DNA of 64,000 nucleotides. It comes from Panorpa germanica (taxonomy: Eukaryota; Arthropoda; Insecta; Mecoptera; Panorpidae). Under the pieces are notes generated by a model. That model was not told where the DNA came from and made no database searches. It was given only the letters and a program-made list of their open reading frames with translations. Location: the NCBI GenBank assembly GCA_963678705.1, contig OY783207.1:3472001-3536000 (forward strand), read 5' to 3'. Numbering within the stretch: the stretch's first letter is position 1; each line of letters opens with the position of its first letter. Below are positions 36,401-51,400 of the stretch, in pieces. The translations under genes were made by a program, and so were the position numbers.

Positions 36401-39400
36401 GTTCTCGTTCAACTTTTTCTCCCACTACTGATTCAGTATCTGGGGTTGAAGGTGGGTCAATGAGTCCAGCTGCCCGTCGAACTGCAGACATCCAATTCAC
36501 TCGAATTCCTGCTGTTACCGCAGATAAAATAAAGCGGCGATTATCCCAACACTGCGAAGAATATCAGAGTGTTAATACTAATAATACTAAAATAATACTA
36601 ATCACTTTAAGGAGGGGGTAAGGTCAAAACGATAAAAAAAAGCATATTTTCGATAACGTTTTTTGACAGCACAGTTAATATATAATTATTTCTATAATTA
36701 CTACATGATAAAATAACATTTGAAGAATACTTTGTGAAGTTTTCATAAATAAATATCAAGAAATGAGGCATTGACAGCGAATTACCGCCGTCACAAAACC
36801 ATTGCAGTGTAACTCATAACTGGATTTTCTGAAATCGAAAAACCAAAGTGATCGCTGTCGAGTTTTTTTTTCATAGATTTTTCAATTTTTTACAGCACTT
36901 AAAAGTCAAAATACAAAATAGTTTAAAACTTTGTTATTTTAAAATAAGTTAAAATAAATAAATAAAAAAAAAACTCGACAGCATTACCCCGACATTTATG
37001 TAAAGAAAGAGTGTGCAAAATTTCAAAAGAATCGGTCCTCTAAATTTTGAGCTAAAGAGGGCACCGACTCTGAAAAACCTAAGTGTGACAAAAACGCGTT
37101 TAAAAGTTTCAAAGTAAGACCAGAGAAGTGAAGACTTAAAACTATATATTTCCGACAGTTTTACTCCAATCGACTTCAAATTTTCACACAATAAACTTAA
37201 TATGTTGTACAATAACATAAATAAATAAAGAAAAGTACCGTCATTTGGAATCCGTAATTCCTGGCGACCTGAACCTCTGCGATGTTGGACACGCCATTGA
37301 TGTCAATCACTCCATCCATAACTCCCCTGTCTTCTGCTGTAGGGTCTCGATAAAACATTAGGGCGGCCCCACGTAAGACGAACCAATACTTATTCCATTC
37401 CTGGGACGGCGGTCTGCCTTGCTTCATTAACCATCCCTTCTTAATGTTCAATAAATCTTCCGCCGGAAGCTCGACCCGAAGTTCTGCACTTGGGGAATAT
37501 CTTGTTGTGAAATCCAATCCTCCATCAGGATCTCCACGTATCTGTAAAATTTAATAAAATAAAATATTTAATATTAGGATATTATTTCTTTGATGGCAAG
37601 TTCTAAATATTTACTTGTTTGTCCTCCTTTGGCGTAAGCATGTCTTTCGTGCAAGCATCTACTTCGATGTCTGCTTTTCGTTCATTTTCGATGTCAGATT
37701 TTTCGATTTTCGGAGATTTCTTGTAAACGTTGGTTATTCTGCAACGGTTTGTTGCAATAACCTTACTTTTCTTATCAGTAGATGGTATATTCTAAAACAT
37801 ATAGTGATTTAAAAATATGATTATCATCAAGTCGAATAAAACAGCGTAAAAGGAGCAGACAATTTACCTGTGGTCCTTCATCTCGAGTTGGAGTTTCAGC
37901 AATTGCTCTTTTTGACGTGACACTGTTCTGCAGTATACCAGATGATTTATTCGATTTACCAGTTCTCCAGGATCGTGGGCTCGTCAAGGATGCTGCAATG
38001 TCCTTTAGTTTTTCATCACGTTTTGTTTGTTGATCAAATTCATCCAAAAGAATTCGATGAGAAGCTTTCATTCCATCTGAAATAATTTTTTTTGTGTAAT
38101 TATATAGTTGTGTGAAATATAATTGTTGCAAATTATATACCAACTGCAACAGTTAAGATGTTGAAAAGAACGCAAGGTCAGCCACTTACAAAACGAAAAA
38201 TAAGTAGGTTTTACATACGCAAGATGAAATAAAGAGAGCCGCTTATATTACTACTTACAGCTGTCTTGGAGTAACAAATACAGATTTGATATTATAAATG
38301 TGGTAAACAATAATAATTATACATTAGTATCCAATACTAATTTTATGGCGGTAAACATCTACCTACAAGTTTAAAAAGTTCTTAGGCTAAGACCGCACGG
38401 ATATTATTATTAATATTTTTATTATTAGTATTTCCGCGGTAGTCTTTTTCGTAGTGCAGCCTTGGTCTAATAAAGAGGCGTATATTTCAAAATATTACGA
38501 CCTTATAAAAGTAGTTTAAACACGTCTATTACAACAAAGTATCCTACTACGAACAATGCCGGTTTCACACCAGAGAGACAGTTCAATAAAACACGAACAA
38601 AAATCCCAATGCTTACACCAAAGAGACAGTTCTTAAAACATTTTTGTCTTTAAAAACTGCTTTAGTAAACAAAACATATTCTCATCTGGAGTCGGTAAGA
38701 TCAAAGGAAAACACATTTGTTGTTGTTTTTTAGTCTGCTTGGTTTGAACACGCTGTTTTGTTTTTTGTGAACATTTGCGCTTGTCTGTTGTTGTTTATCA
38801 TGTTTATAATTTTTATGAGGCACACAGAAAAACACTAAAAAGAAAACCAATCTGTTCAGTGTGAACAGAACTGTTTTAAAATAAAACAAAACATGTTTTT
38901 GTTTTATTTCTTGTCTGTCTGGTGTGAAACCGGCATAAGACCATTTCATTTGTTAAACACCAGAGTATTTAGGTGTGCGATTGAGTGACCTATGACCTTT
39001 ATCTGACAAGTTATTTAATAGTATCATGACATACATACTATTACAACAAGCAGCGGCAGTCAATAGAATGAAATGCAAAGAGAATAAATTCTCACGATAT
39101 GTGCTAAATAATAATAATAAGTAATACATAGATTATATCAAAACTAATGTTGTGTGAAACTATTACTAAATGTATGCAATTATTACTTTGCAATTTTATT
39201 GCAATATCACAAATTATTAGAATCAGAGAATATTTAAAATGTAAAGATTATATTTTAAGATAAAAATGCATTCATATTATTTATTTATTTTATGTATATG
39301 TAAGATTTCTTTATTATAGAAAAGTTAACCTTTTATATAATTTTTAAAATGTTTTTTTAAATTTTTATTATTACATTATTCATCAATTAGTTGTAATATA

Positions 39401-42400
39401 ATAACTAAGTGTAATATAAAATAATATGTGTTTTGTATATTTGTTTCTTTTTGATTTGTTTATCATTTGAGATATAAGAGATATACCTCTTTTCCAGTAA
39501 TGCAATAAATGGGCTTGTGTCCTATGTCTTAATTTCTATAAAAGTGTACTATATATTGATAAAAATGTTCAATTATTTTTAATAACTCCTTAAATGTTAA
39601 GAGATATTAACAATTAAAAAAGTAATTTTTTCTCTTTAATTATTAAAGTGATTCAACGTTGTACACATTCCAAGTGCATGTGACATCACAATCCTTGTGT
39701 AAGGTTACCAACCTTACAGCTCATAAATCTCTGCTATATGTATTTATATATTAAAATATCAAATATTATTTACAGCTATTTCAAGATTCAATCAAATTTA
39801 AATATTATGTCTGCCTTAGCAGGGTTAAATTAAATAAAAAATTTGACTTGATTATTTGACTACCAACAGCTACAGAACATTACCACAGTACTGACCTACT
39901 CAACAAATAACTGACGTTAAAATGCATTTCACGTCATACAAATATGGCCGACCATTTCTAGCGCTAAAACTACAATTCAAACTTTTAATTGCTATATCTC
40001 CGTCAATATTTAGATATTTAATAAAATAGACACGCCAATACACATTTATTAACATCAATTTCAACCAACAATTGAAAAATCGACCAGTAAAAAATGAGGA
40101 CACAAGCCCATTTATGTTTTTCTGACGTAATAAAACTTTTTTGTAAGATTATTTAATGTTACATATAAAATAAAAATATTAGAATTTGTTTTTTATGTGT
40201 GAAAATGTAATATGATTATGTTAAACTTCGAACAATAATAAAACGTAACGTTACGTAAAAAATATTACGTTAGATTACGTTTTATGTTTACTGAGTTGTT
40301 GTCAACTTGAAGTCTTACCTGTGTCATCTTTGTTTTCTTCTCGGAATGCTTTTGGAGGTCTAGGCGTCCTCTTATCCCGTCTGGACCGCGCTTTATCATC
40401 AGTTTGTATCTTGTCCCTCGTTGGAGGCGATGCGGATGAAACAGGCTGATCAGTATATACTGAAACAAAAATACAATTAAATACAACACAAAAGAATGCC
40501 TTATTGAGCACTCATGGAAGCATGGTTAGAGAAACAGAAATTTTTGTTCCTTTTATCCATAATACGTTACATCGAAGTTTAATAATTAGAATTTGTAAAT
40601 GGGCTAATGTCCTATGTCTTAATTTCTATAAAAGTGTACTATATATTGATAAAGTGGGTTACTAGAACCTCAAATATTCAATTATTTGTTAATAACTCCT
40701 TATATGTTAAGAGATATTAACAATTAAAAAGTCATTTTGTCTCTTTAATTATTAAAGGGATTCATCGTTGTATTCCAAATGCATGTGACCTCACAACCGC
40801 TAGTTGCTATCTCTTTTATACAACAGAGCGTAAAAGAGATATATTCTTAACAGAACTCTTACAAGTTTACAGGTTACCAACCTTACAGCTTATAAATCTC
40901 TGCTATATGTATTTATATATCAAATATTATTTATGTCTGCCGTAACAGGGTTAAATAAAATAGAAATTTATTATTCTTTGAGTTGACTTGATTATTTCGC
41001 TACAAAACATTACCACAGCACTGAGCTAATCAACAAATAACTAACGTATAAAATGCATTTCACGTCATACAAATGGCCGACATCTCTAGTGCTAAAACTA
41101 CAATTCAAATTTTTAATTGCTATATCTCCGCCAACATTTAGATATTTAATAAAAGAGACACGCCAATACACATTTATTAACATCAATTTCAATCAACAAT
41201 TGAAAAATCGACCAATAAAAAATGAGGACACAAGACCATTCACATATTAATTCTCTTATATTAATTTTTTTCCTTACCTTGTCTGACTTCTATAGCTGGA
41301 ACAATACTAGCAATTTCAGATTGTGGGGGTTGTGGTTCCGGTACAGATGCCCGTTTAGGGGATTCTTCTTTCCATGATGATGCTCTTTGTGGCGGTTCTG
41401 AGTGACAGCTGTTATAACGAGGTCTAGTTGCATTAGACGCACCATCTGAAAAAACAAATTGCTACTATAAGTATCTAATCAGAACTTACTCTTAGTAAGT
41501 AAATCAAATAAACACCGATTATTCGAAAATCGTAACAGATAGTTAGAAAATAAATAAATAACGTTATATGTCAAAATAAAAAAAGTTTGGTTTTGTAAAT
41601 TTAACTTCGTCCTATTTCCCATGGTGGCTTTTACCACTGAAGACCTACTGAGCCAGCTTTTATGGTGTCGTAGCACGTCATATATGTGAACTACACTACT
41701 GCCTATTACATTTTAATGCATATGTAAGAACATAATCGAAATAATTTTTGCGCAAAAGTATCATTTACTCCTTTACCTGGAAAAAAGCGAGTTGAATATG
41801 TATGGTATACAATACTTTATTACCTTAAGAACGGATATCATCTAGAACGTATTGTTTTAACGTCGTGTGAATCTCAAGAACAGGGAAAATGGAGACGCCT
41901 TTTTTATGTCAAGCAACGCTCTTGAGATGCCTATCTCTTTAAGACTATTACTACATATTTACAAATGGGCTGGACTGGGCATGCAATAACAAAATGTGAT
42001 ACTCATAAATTGTGCGGTATTCAATAAAATTAAATTTAAATCTAAAATATTACGCATGATTGTAGATGCACCATGGTATATTACAAACGAAAGACTGCAC
42101 CACGATCTTGCCATGCCTATAGTTAGCTAAGAAATTGAAACTCTGACCAACGTAATGAGACAGGATTACCAGCAGTAGACTGAAGAGGAAAAACTCAAAT
42201 CGTGCAAGTTGAACTTTAATGTAACCATAGAGATATAAGAATAGAGTACGCGAAGGGTACGGCCGCGTATAAGAGGAAGCGATAAAGGCAAAGAGAGAGA
42301 GATAAGTGCCGAGTGTCCTATCTCTCTTTCTAGCCGAACTGGTAGCAAGCAAACAGACGCAGTGATCGTCTAGAAAGATGACACTCGGCAGCTATCTCTC

Positions 42401-45400
42401 TCTTGGCTTTTATCGCAGTATTCAGTCTTTTGGGCACTCTATTTTTATACCTCTATGAACGTAACCCTATATCTATATATGATAGGTTTCACTATAAATA
42501 AAAGTTCTATTGACATTGAGATGAACCTGAGCAGGTGATAATTGCAGATTCTGATAGGTGATTACAGTAGCAACAAAATATATATGTGTTCAAAAAAATT
42601 ATTTAAGATGATACGCCTTAATAGCATCCTTGATCCCAGAGTAAAGAAGTCATGATGCTGTAACCTTGAATTTAATTTATGAACTAATTGAAAGGAACAA
42701 ATGTGTAATTGTATTAGGCGGTGTACTTGTATTAAGTAATAAATTACTTAATTATATACCCATAAATGAAATGCAGTGGTGTAGCCAGTAGATTATGTAT
42801 TTTTAATTATTATTTGATATGTAATTAAAAAAAATATTTCATAATTGCAATTATACATACAAATATAATTTAAAGTAAGATCACTGGATCACAAAATTTA
42901 CACCGATCGATTTTTAAATATGTATATGTAAAAAGAAATTATTAGCCACTGGAAAATATCAAACACATATCCTTGAATGCAGGTATAAAAATATTAACAG
43001 AAATATGCAAATTTTTGATTTTTAACACGCTATATGTTTCTAAATAGTTGATATACTAATTAATGATCTATTTATAAACAAAGCTTGAACATTTATCTAA
43101 CTCCTAAAGTTTATATGGTTTAAATAGCTCAATTGTGTGCAAAGTTATTAACATTTTAAAGTCATTTTAGTACATTGTTGCCGTCTATATATAACTATAT
43201 AACCATGAAGTGATGTTTCACCTTAAGTTATAAATATATCGACAGTATATCCATTTTCAGGACTACGTGTACCTGACTTCCGGTTTAAAGAATCAGAAAA
43301 GAGAAAATTTGAAGTATTCTTCAAAATATATCACATCACTCAATGAGCACCGAGGATGACAAATCAAATCAATGGTTTTTAGGTAGTATCAACCTTCACA
43401 CGATATATGTAAAAATTCCATGATATTCTGACCATTCGTTTAAGAGTTACACTGATTTTAGTGATGCTACATTTAAATAATGGAATTTTCAAAATAATGG
43501 AAAAATCTGAATTTCGTGTGTTGATAAATTCAGATGCAGATTCATATTTGACGAAATTGGTATCGGCAGAGTATGTACAATTGTAAACACGTGAAACGAC
43601 TTACTAAGTTACAAAAAATGATAAAACAATCAATATAATACAATAGAATAAAAAGTGTTACTAATTCGCTGAAACTTGATAAAATTACCGGAACTAATAA
43701 GATATTTAAAATTACTTACTTCTTGTTGTAGCACCGGGAGGTACAATCGCCGTCGATGAAGACTGACCACCAGGGAAAGTTGCATTGCGCTTGTGTCTTC
43801 CCTGCAATAAAAACAACAAAAAAAAAACATAATTATTTATTGTTATATTATTTGCTTTAGAATGAGAATTTAATTTTAAATTCAACATTATGTTATTATT
43901 TATTAGTTTCGTGTTATTTCATTTTGTGTTTTGTGTTTTTTGCCGGTACATAAATTGAAATTGTTCTACCAGCTAGAAAGGTCTGTAGAGATCTAGGAAG
44001 TCAGTCTAAGGAATAGAAATAGAAAAAGAATAGTAACCAACTAAAGAAACAGAGTCTTATGTTTACTCTCCTTTGTTCACCTTGCAAATGATTTGAACTT
44101 TTATTGAATTTATCTCGAGTTCGAAAGGGTCAATCTACTTTAAATTTACTTTAGATTAAATAATTCTAGGTTTCGTTTAAGTATGTAAAATGTAACGTCA
44201 TACAAGCTTAATGCAAGCTGCAAATAGGGTCATTTCTCTGAAGTTTACCATTAAGAAAGCACGTTTTTTCATTGGGAAAATGTCAAGTGATGAAGAAGAT
44301 GTGATTATAGCATACGCTTTTATTAGAAGACGACGAATCAGACGTAGAACTTATTGGCTTCATCCATACATCGAACATTAACCGCAGATTGTTTGTTGCT
44401 GCAAGAGAGTTATCAGAGGATGATTCAGTATTTCAATCAGTATACCGAATATGAACAAAATTGACTACCGATCCCGTCGTTTCTAAAAGAATATTACGTC
44501 TATGCGTCGTGCAGTACGCTAGAGCTATGACTTGTTGCTTGCTTTAAATGCAAGCTACAAAAAATCTATTTCATTTTTAATACGGAATTGTTCATATTTT
44601 TTGCAATTCACATATAATTACAGTCATTAATTACAATTATGTTATTAAATAATTAATAGATCTCTAATAATCTCCTTCATTATATTCTAAGTTCATTTTA
44701 ATCTTGTTATCTATGACTCTGTTATGCAACTCAATGGGGGGCGCTCAGGGCCCAAGCACCGGCCGAGGCTAGCAGCTAGGAGCGGCTCACGTAGTTGAAG
44801 CATCTGCTGAACTCTGCCGTAATAAATTACGATGACGTAACCTCAACTATATGTACAACAATGCATGGTAATTGCAAGTTTATTGCATGTTTAACTTAGT
44901 TGTAGTTTTGTTGAACAACACTTGAGAAATGTTGTATGTAAAATGCTTGAATATGTTGGACACGGTTTGTTCAACGGTGCATTCAAATAGTGTTTATGTT
45001 AAGATAAGACTGAAGCAGCATCAGGCTACTTACGCAACCGGTTGCCCTAATCATTTGTTATTATTCTAAATATTCCATGATCAGCCGCTATTTATCAGAT
45101 AATAATCTGGACCATTTTGGTTGTTGGTTAGACACCTGTGGAGTAGGTTTATTATTACAAACGCACACACACACAGAAAAAGGAATCAATGATTCCAATC
45201 GAAACTATTTATTTCATCTTAGGCAACTTATATAATAGATAATCTTCAAATTATTTCAAACACTTTCTAAATATGTATACAATAATAATTTACAATTGTT
45301 ACATAACATAAATGTAACAACATTCCTTAATCTATATAGATCAATGAACGAGTACCATTTATAAAAAATGATAATAATATTCTCGTAATGTCTTAAAGAA

Positions 45401-48400
45401 AGAAAGTAAGGAAGACGATTGAGGAAATGTAACTCCAATAAATATTCTGTGAAGAGCAAGACGTGCTAATCACAAATCATAACATTATAGATGGTTAACT
45501 TCGAAAAACTTTCATCATATTTAAAAGGTATGGAAATTCCAACCGTAAAAGACGACGAAAATAGAAACGTAATATTTAAAAAAGTATGTTGTCTGTTTTT
45601 ACTTCCTGTCGAAATAGTATTAAGTATCATTCCTACTCACAGTTTGAATTTTGTATTTAATTTAAATTGCATAGCATATGAGAATAAGCTGCACCATTTT
45701 TAATTTTACGTTTACGTTTTCTTTGTTTTTTTTGAATCTTACAAGGTCCTATGTTTCTAAATTAAAAATACTAAACTAAAAAAAAAACTATATTATATTA
45801 TAACCTCCGAAATGTGACAATCTGTACAAATGCAGTAGGATTTATTTTTAAAAGAGTTCAATGTCAGTTTGTTAAAACGAAAGAAGCAAAAACAATTTTT
45901 ATTCAATTTTGTCCAACTGTCGAAATGTCAAATTTATATAACCAACGACGTATGCGCACCAACTAAATTAACTAATCTCAAATTAAAACACGAATGTGAC
46001 AAGAAATGCCTATTCTGAAAACCTTAAATTTAGGTTAAAATATTAAAGAAAAACGTAAATTGAATATCAAAACAATGAGTATAATGAGTGGGAATAAGGC
46101 TTAAATGTATGTTTAATAAAGTGTCGTTATACTCTTGAAGTAAATATTACTTTTATTAAATAATAATTAGATTAAATAAATAATTAATATGTTATATATT
46201 TCTTTCTTTCTAAAGTTGACTTAATTTGTTACAGGTCAACCGTCTATAGTATATTTAATTTGTGTTGTCAAGTAGAGCTACAGGTGTAACGAAGCAAATT
46301 GCAAAAGGAGAAGAAAAGTCTCTCGCAAAATGTCAAGAGACCACAAATATAAATCACGGTTTGAGTTATGTAGACGGAAAGTCAGATGCTGCAGACTGCT
46401 GGATGCTGGGTCCTGATACTGTTTGTGAGAGAGAACTTTCTACATCTTTAAATTATTATTAATAATTATATAGTGATATTTACGTTGGTTTGTGAGTTTA
46501 ATAATGGCACTTGTAGGATGATGATATAAGATAGTTTATAAATATTGATTGTAAAATTAAGTGTGTCACGTTATTGATGTATTTAAAGTTAATTACAATG
46601 GTAATTAAACGTAAAAATGAAACTGAGTAGTAAGAAATAGAGTAAAACGACGGTATTAGAATGATCGCGAGGTTGAGGGTAGGGAACGAAGAGACAGAGA
46701 AAACAGTTATTGAATGGAGGAGGCGGATGAGAGAAAAGCTGCAGCACTGGAGAGTTGCGTAGAGGGAATGTGCTATGATAGAGGAAGGGAAGAAGGTGGA
46801 TGGAAGAAATAAGGAGGAGGCGCAGAGAAAAAGAGTAAGAGGAGAATAAGGAACAAAGCAAGGAGGGCAATAGATGACACAAAAAAGAAGATGATCGACG
46901 AAGTACAGATGGCGAAAACGGAAAAAGAAAGAAGAGGTTAAAAGGAAGTAACAAAGGAGAAGAACGAATAACGACCATAGAAAAGGAGAAAGAGGAGAAA
47001 ACGTGACAAAGAGAGAATTATGATTATATTTAACATACAACCAATTAGTAGTTTTTTGGACTGAATAACGCTATTAACAAAACATCTATTAGCAATATTT
47101 TTCTTACCTTTGACCTAGGGAAGACAACTAGTACATCAGCCCACCACCTGGCTTCCTCACGACATGTTCCCTTAACGAAATGAACCCTATCTGGTGCTGT
47201 AATTGCTAAGCTGAATGCATTTCCGGTGACATCTTCAGCGTCTGCAACTTCCAGCACTTTGTTCATGTCGATACTGGCTTGTGGTACGGTATCTGGCTGT
47301 AAAAACGAAAACAAAACTAATTAATAATCAATAATTATTATCTTTGAGTTATTTAGAATGTTGGGAGTATTGCGGAAACTTTATATTATCGGTTGTTATA
47401 AAATTTATAAATTGCATTATTTTGATATTAATTAAAACTGACAGCTGTTACACTTGCATATTATTTCAAATTTTACCTAGTGATTAGAACTGACAGAAGT
47501 ATAATTACGGTATTAAACTGCATTTAGCAGGTTTCGTTGTAAAGAGTAGTGCAATGGGCTGTATTTAGAAATGTAGATTATATACTGGAAGTGGAGGTTC
47601 TGTTGTGCGATTATTTTAATTGTTTGATGATAACTCTTCATTTATTTTACCGTTAGCATGAAATAACATTAACAATGTTTCTTGATAGAAAGAATTGGTT
47701 TTTAATCAAGAGGGCATTAGTGATAATCATAGCAAGATAGTAATTTAAAAAAAGTTGGAACATTCAATGCAGAAGCAATAAGTAATTATAACATGTGCTA
47801 CAAAAATAAACAGACGGTAACCATGTAAAATTACTTTTGAAATTATTTTTGTAACATAAACCACAAAATACATACAATATGGTATCATGTTTTGGTTAGG
47901 TTTTAATATGCGTTTAAGTTATAATTGGTTTCGCACGTACCGGTAATAAGCACGTATGGTATCTTTCACAGAGATGGAAAACCTTTATACGTGTGTATAT
48001 AAAAAAATTTACTTAGAATTTGTTACTTTATTTAGATCTCACCATCACTGACTGAATAAGTTCGCCATCCCTGACATTTTTTGTTAAAATTGTGCATTAC
48101 ACTTGGTGATGCTATCATTATTATGTAGGTATGCGTCATTACGTTGCTTGATGAACTGGACAACAGGGGCAGATAAACCTATAAGGGAATAAATAGGGAA
48201 ATAGATAAGGGCCGAAATATTAACCTAATTTGGATACCGTCACATGAGGGAATTAAGGGAAATGAAAAAGCTGATCAAATGGCCAAGCTAGCTGCTTCCT
48301 GTGATAACTATATTTCATATTTTATAAAATCAGATATGAAAGCAGAATTAGAAAAAAATGAAATGCAAAATTGCCAAGACAAGTGGGATAATTCTGATAA

Positions 48401-51400
48401 AGGTAGAGAATTTTATAAAATACAACCAATACTGAAACGTAAGCCATGGTTTGCCAAACTAAAATGGCCAAGAAGATTAATGACAATGACCTCAAGACTA
48501 AGAATGAATCATACTGGAGCTCCGAAACATCTAGCAAGAAACAAAATCATTCCAAACTCTAAATGCGAATGTGGTGAAGAGGAAGCAGATCCTGACCACA
48601 TTCTGTGGCAATGTAAAAATACAGCAATGGCAAGAAATGGACTCCAAAGGGCGGTGCTACAGACTTCGCAGACGCTTCCTGTTAACACCGCCTTATTAAT
48701 AGATCATCCTTGTTGTCTGGATATAACGTATAAGAAGAAGCAGAACAATATTAGGGGCGATAAAAGGCTACGTGCCTAGGAAGCCCGAGAAACTATATAT
48801 AAAAGAAAAAAACCTATAAGGGTGCCATTTATATTAACTGAAGATGTTTTAATTTAAGATAAGGCAAATAGTATCGGAAATGCCGGATTAAGATTTTAAA
48901 ATCCTGTTTATGGTACTTCTAAAGTATCCTAATTGGGTTTTTGGGAGTAATGGAAATAAATGAATTTTGTTAAACTAGTAAATATTTATTAAATCATATT
49001 TTGAGAGTTGTATGTAGTCGATAGAAAACAATCTTGGTAAAAACGGTTAAATAAAATAAATGTAAAAAATAAACAATATAAAAATATGATTTGTACTTGT
49101 AAGTTAGATAATGTCTGTGGCTGTCACACGACAACAGCTTCTTTTCTTTCACAACAACACGTCATGACTTCAACTCAGCATCTGCATCTGCAGTCTTTTC
49201 AACACTGCAATACTTCATATTGCCACCACACGTTTCGCAATTACATTCATTTACGTCTTTGTACTTCTTATCAGATCTTGAGCAGTTTCTCTCGTTACTC
49301 ACTGAGCCAGTGTTCAACTGTTCAACCTGTCGACTCAAATTCTCTGCAATAATTCGCAGGTTATAATCGTTTCAATGATTTCGTCATATTTGGGCCAAGT
49401 AAAGCTAGTTTTTCTTTGGTATAATGTTTTTTATTTCATTTTTTCTTATTATTATGTACTTCAAGTTTATTTTAATTATTGCACATCGTTTTTAATGGAC
49501 TTATTACGTAACTGCGTTTATATATGTTTCCGGTTGTCGTTGTCTAGCTCACGAGTTAGCTAATTGTGATAGAAAAACAGTGATATGATTTTTTCCGGTG
49601 ACCTCATATATGTATGTGGACAGAGATGTGCATAAATGCTTTTCAAAAGCATTTAAATACAAAATGCAAATAGCTCATTATTTTCCTATTTCAAATAAAA
49701 ATAAAAAATAAATTTCATGTGAGTATTTAAATACAAAATAAGTATTTTAAAAATACTTTTGAGAAAATAGAAAACTCTTTATGTTACTAATATAAATGTT
49801 ATTTTTTTTAATAATTATGAGAATTCTCTTTGATAAAGACACATCTATTATTTTAAATTAGAATTATTAAGTGCAAATACTTTTAGATCATAGATGGTGC
49901 TAATGTTGGTAGGATTTTATTGAAAATATAATATTTGCTGATTAACATTATGAAGTAACAGAAATGAAAAAAGTATTTTGTATTTTCCAAATAGGAATGT
50001 TACACTACTTCTGTTTCCACTTATCATAAACTAAGTTCACAGTAAGTTACTTAAATAAGTGAAGAACAGTACGACCAATTTTTTAAATAGCGTGAGAGTG
50101 GCGCCAAAACTTTACCTTGCATCTACAATAAAATTCTCTCGGAGCGGCCCTGTATTGTATTTATTATATTAATTGTGTGCCTTTCGGCTTTACAATCTAC
50201 AGTATTAATTTTCCTAATACATTTCATTCTTATATAAATTCAAACTCAAAACTAAAATGAAACTATTACTACTACAAAAGCGATCTCTTGATCCTCTCTC
50301 TTCATGTTCCCCATGCCTCTTTCCTTTTCCTCCGTCTCTCACCTCTTGCCATCCATGTCTCCTCTCGACTATCCTTCTTAACATAGCATTTTCGCTTTAT
50401 ATACTCCTACTTCTCTTCTTTTCTCTCCCGTTTTGTCATTTGCCAAAAAATTCGAATCTACCATTGCCCTCACTTTTCTTTCTCCTTACCTCCGTCATCC
50501 ATACCCTTCCCTCTTTCCTTGCAATAACTACTCTAAGCTTAATTCACTTTCCACTTTATCCTGACACCTATACTTAATGCGCGAACCGGCCCTGTATATA
50601 ATAGCCTGTTATCCATATATAAAATCTTTTAAATAACCTTATCAAGGTTAAAAATTTATAAATATTATTTCTACATACGATTATTTAAAAATAAAACTAA
50701 ATCTGTTTAAGGACCACCTCATGAGAACATAAAATAATTCAATAGGTTATTATTTTTTTCTTAAATGTGCAGCAGGGGTTCCTGTCAGAGTTTGATATTT
50801 GTAGATTGTTACTTAGGACATGCATACAACCTGGTTTAAACAAATTCAATTCAATTCGAGAGTCGATGCAATCAAAAAAAAAAAAAAAAATGTAAAAAAA
50901 ATACATATTAGAAATATATATTTAAAACAGGAGGTCTACCCAATTAACCAAAGTTACCTGAATCTTATTGTATATGTATATAATAATATACTATATAGAT
51001 TCGAGTGAGGTTTAATCCGAATTTAAAGGGGTAGTGTACAAAAGGAATAAGTTTTAACGGTGAAGAAGATGATAATGCATCGTCCACACTAGTGTGATAT
51101 TCAACATTCATAAGTTGTGGTTTTTTTGACGTAATTACAACCTTTCTTTTCTTTTCTTCCTTTTAAGTCTTCAAATGAACACTTGGATGTCGAACAGTTG
51201 GAGTACCTCGTCATTCGGGTGGCAGTTCAGTCTGTCATGATGCTTGGAAGCTATATCTAGCTTTTTATACATGAGCGACATTCATATAGATATGTGATAT
51301 CTTATTATATTCAAATGTTTCAACAACCTGTCTGTAAATGCACAATTGTTTGTAGATTAGAACGATGCGTTTGTGTTATAAGATAAGATATATGAAACTG

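Noticed and set aside
46498-47040. 180-codon hydrophobic minus-strand ORF
   Set aside because: Antisense of a Lys/Glu/Arg-rich LINE remnant; pyrimidine-rich translation mimics a membrane protein.
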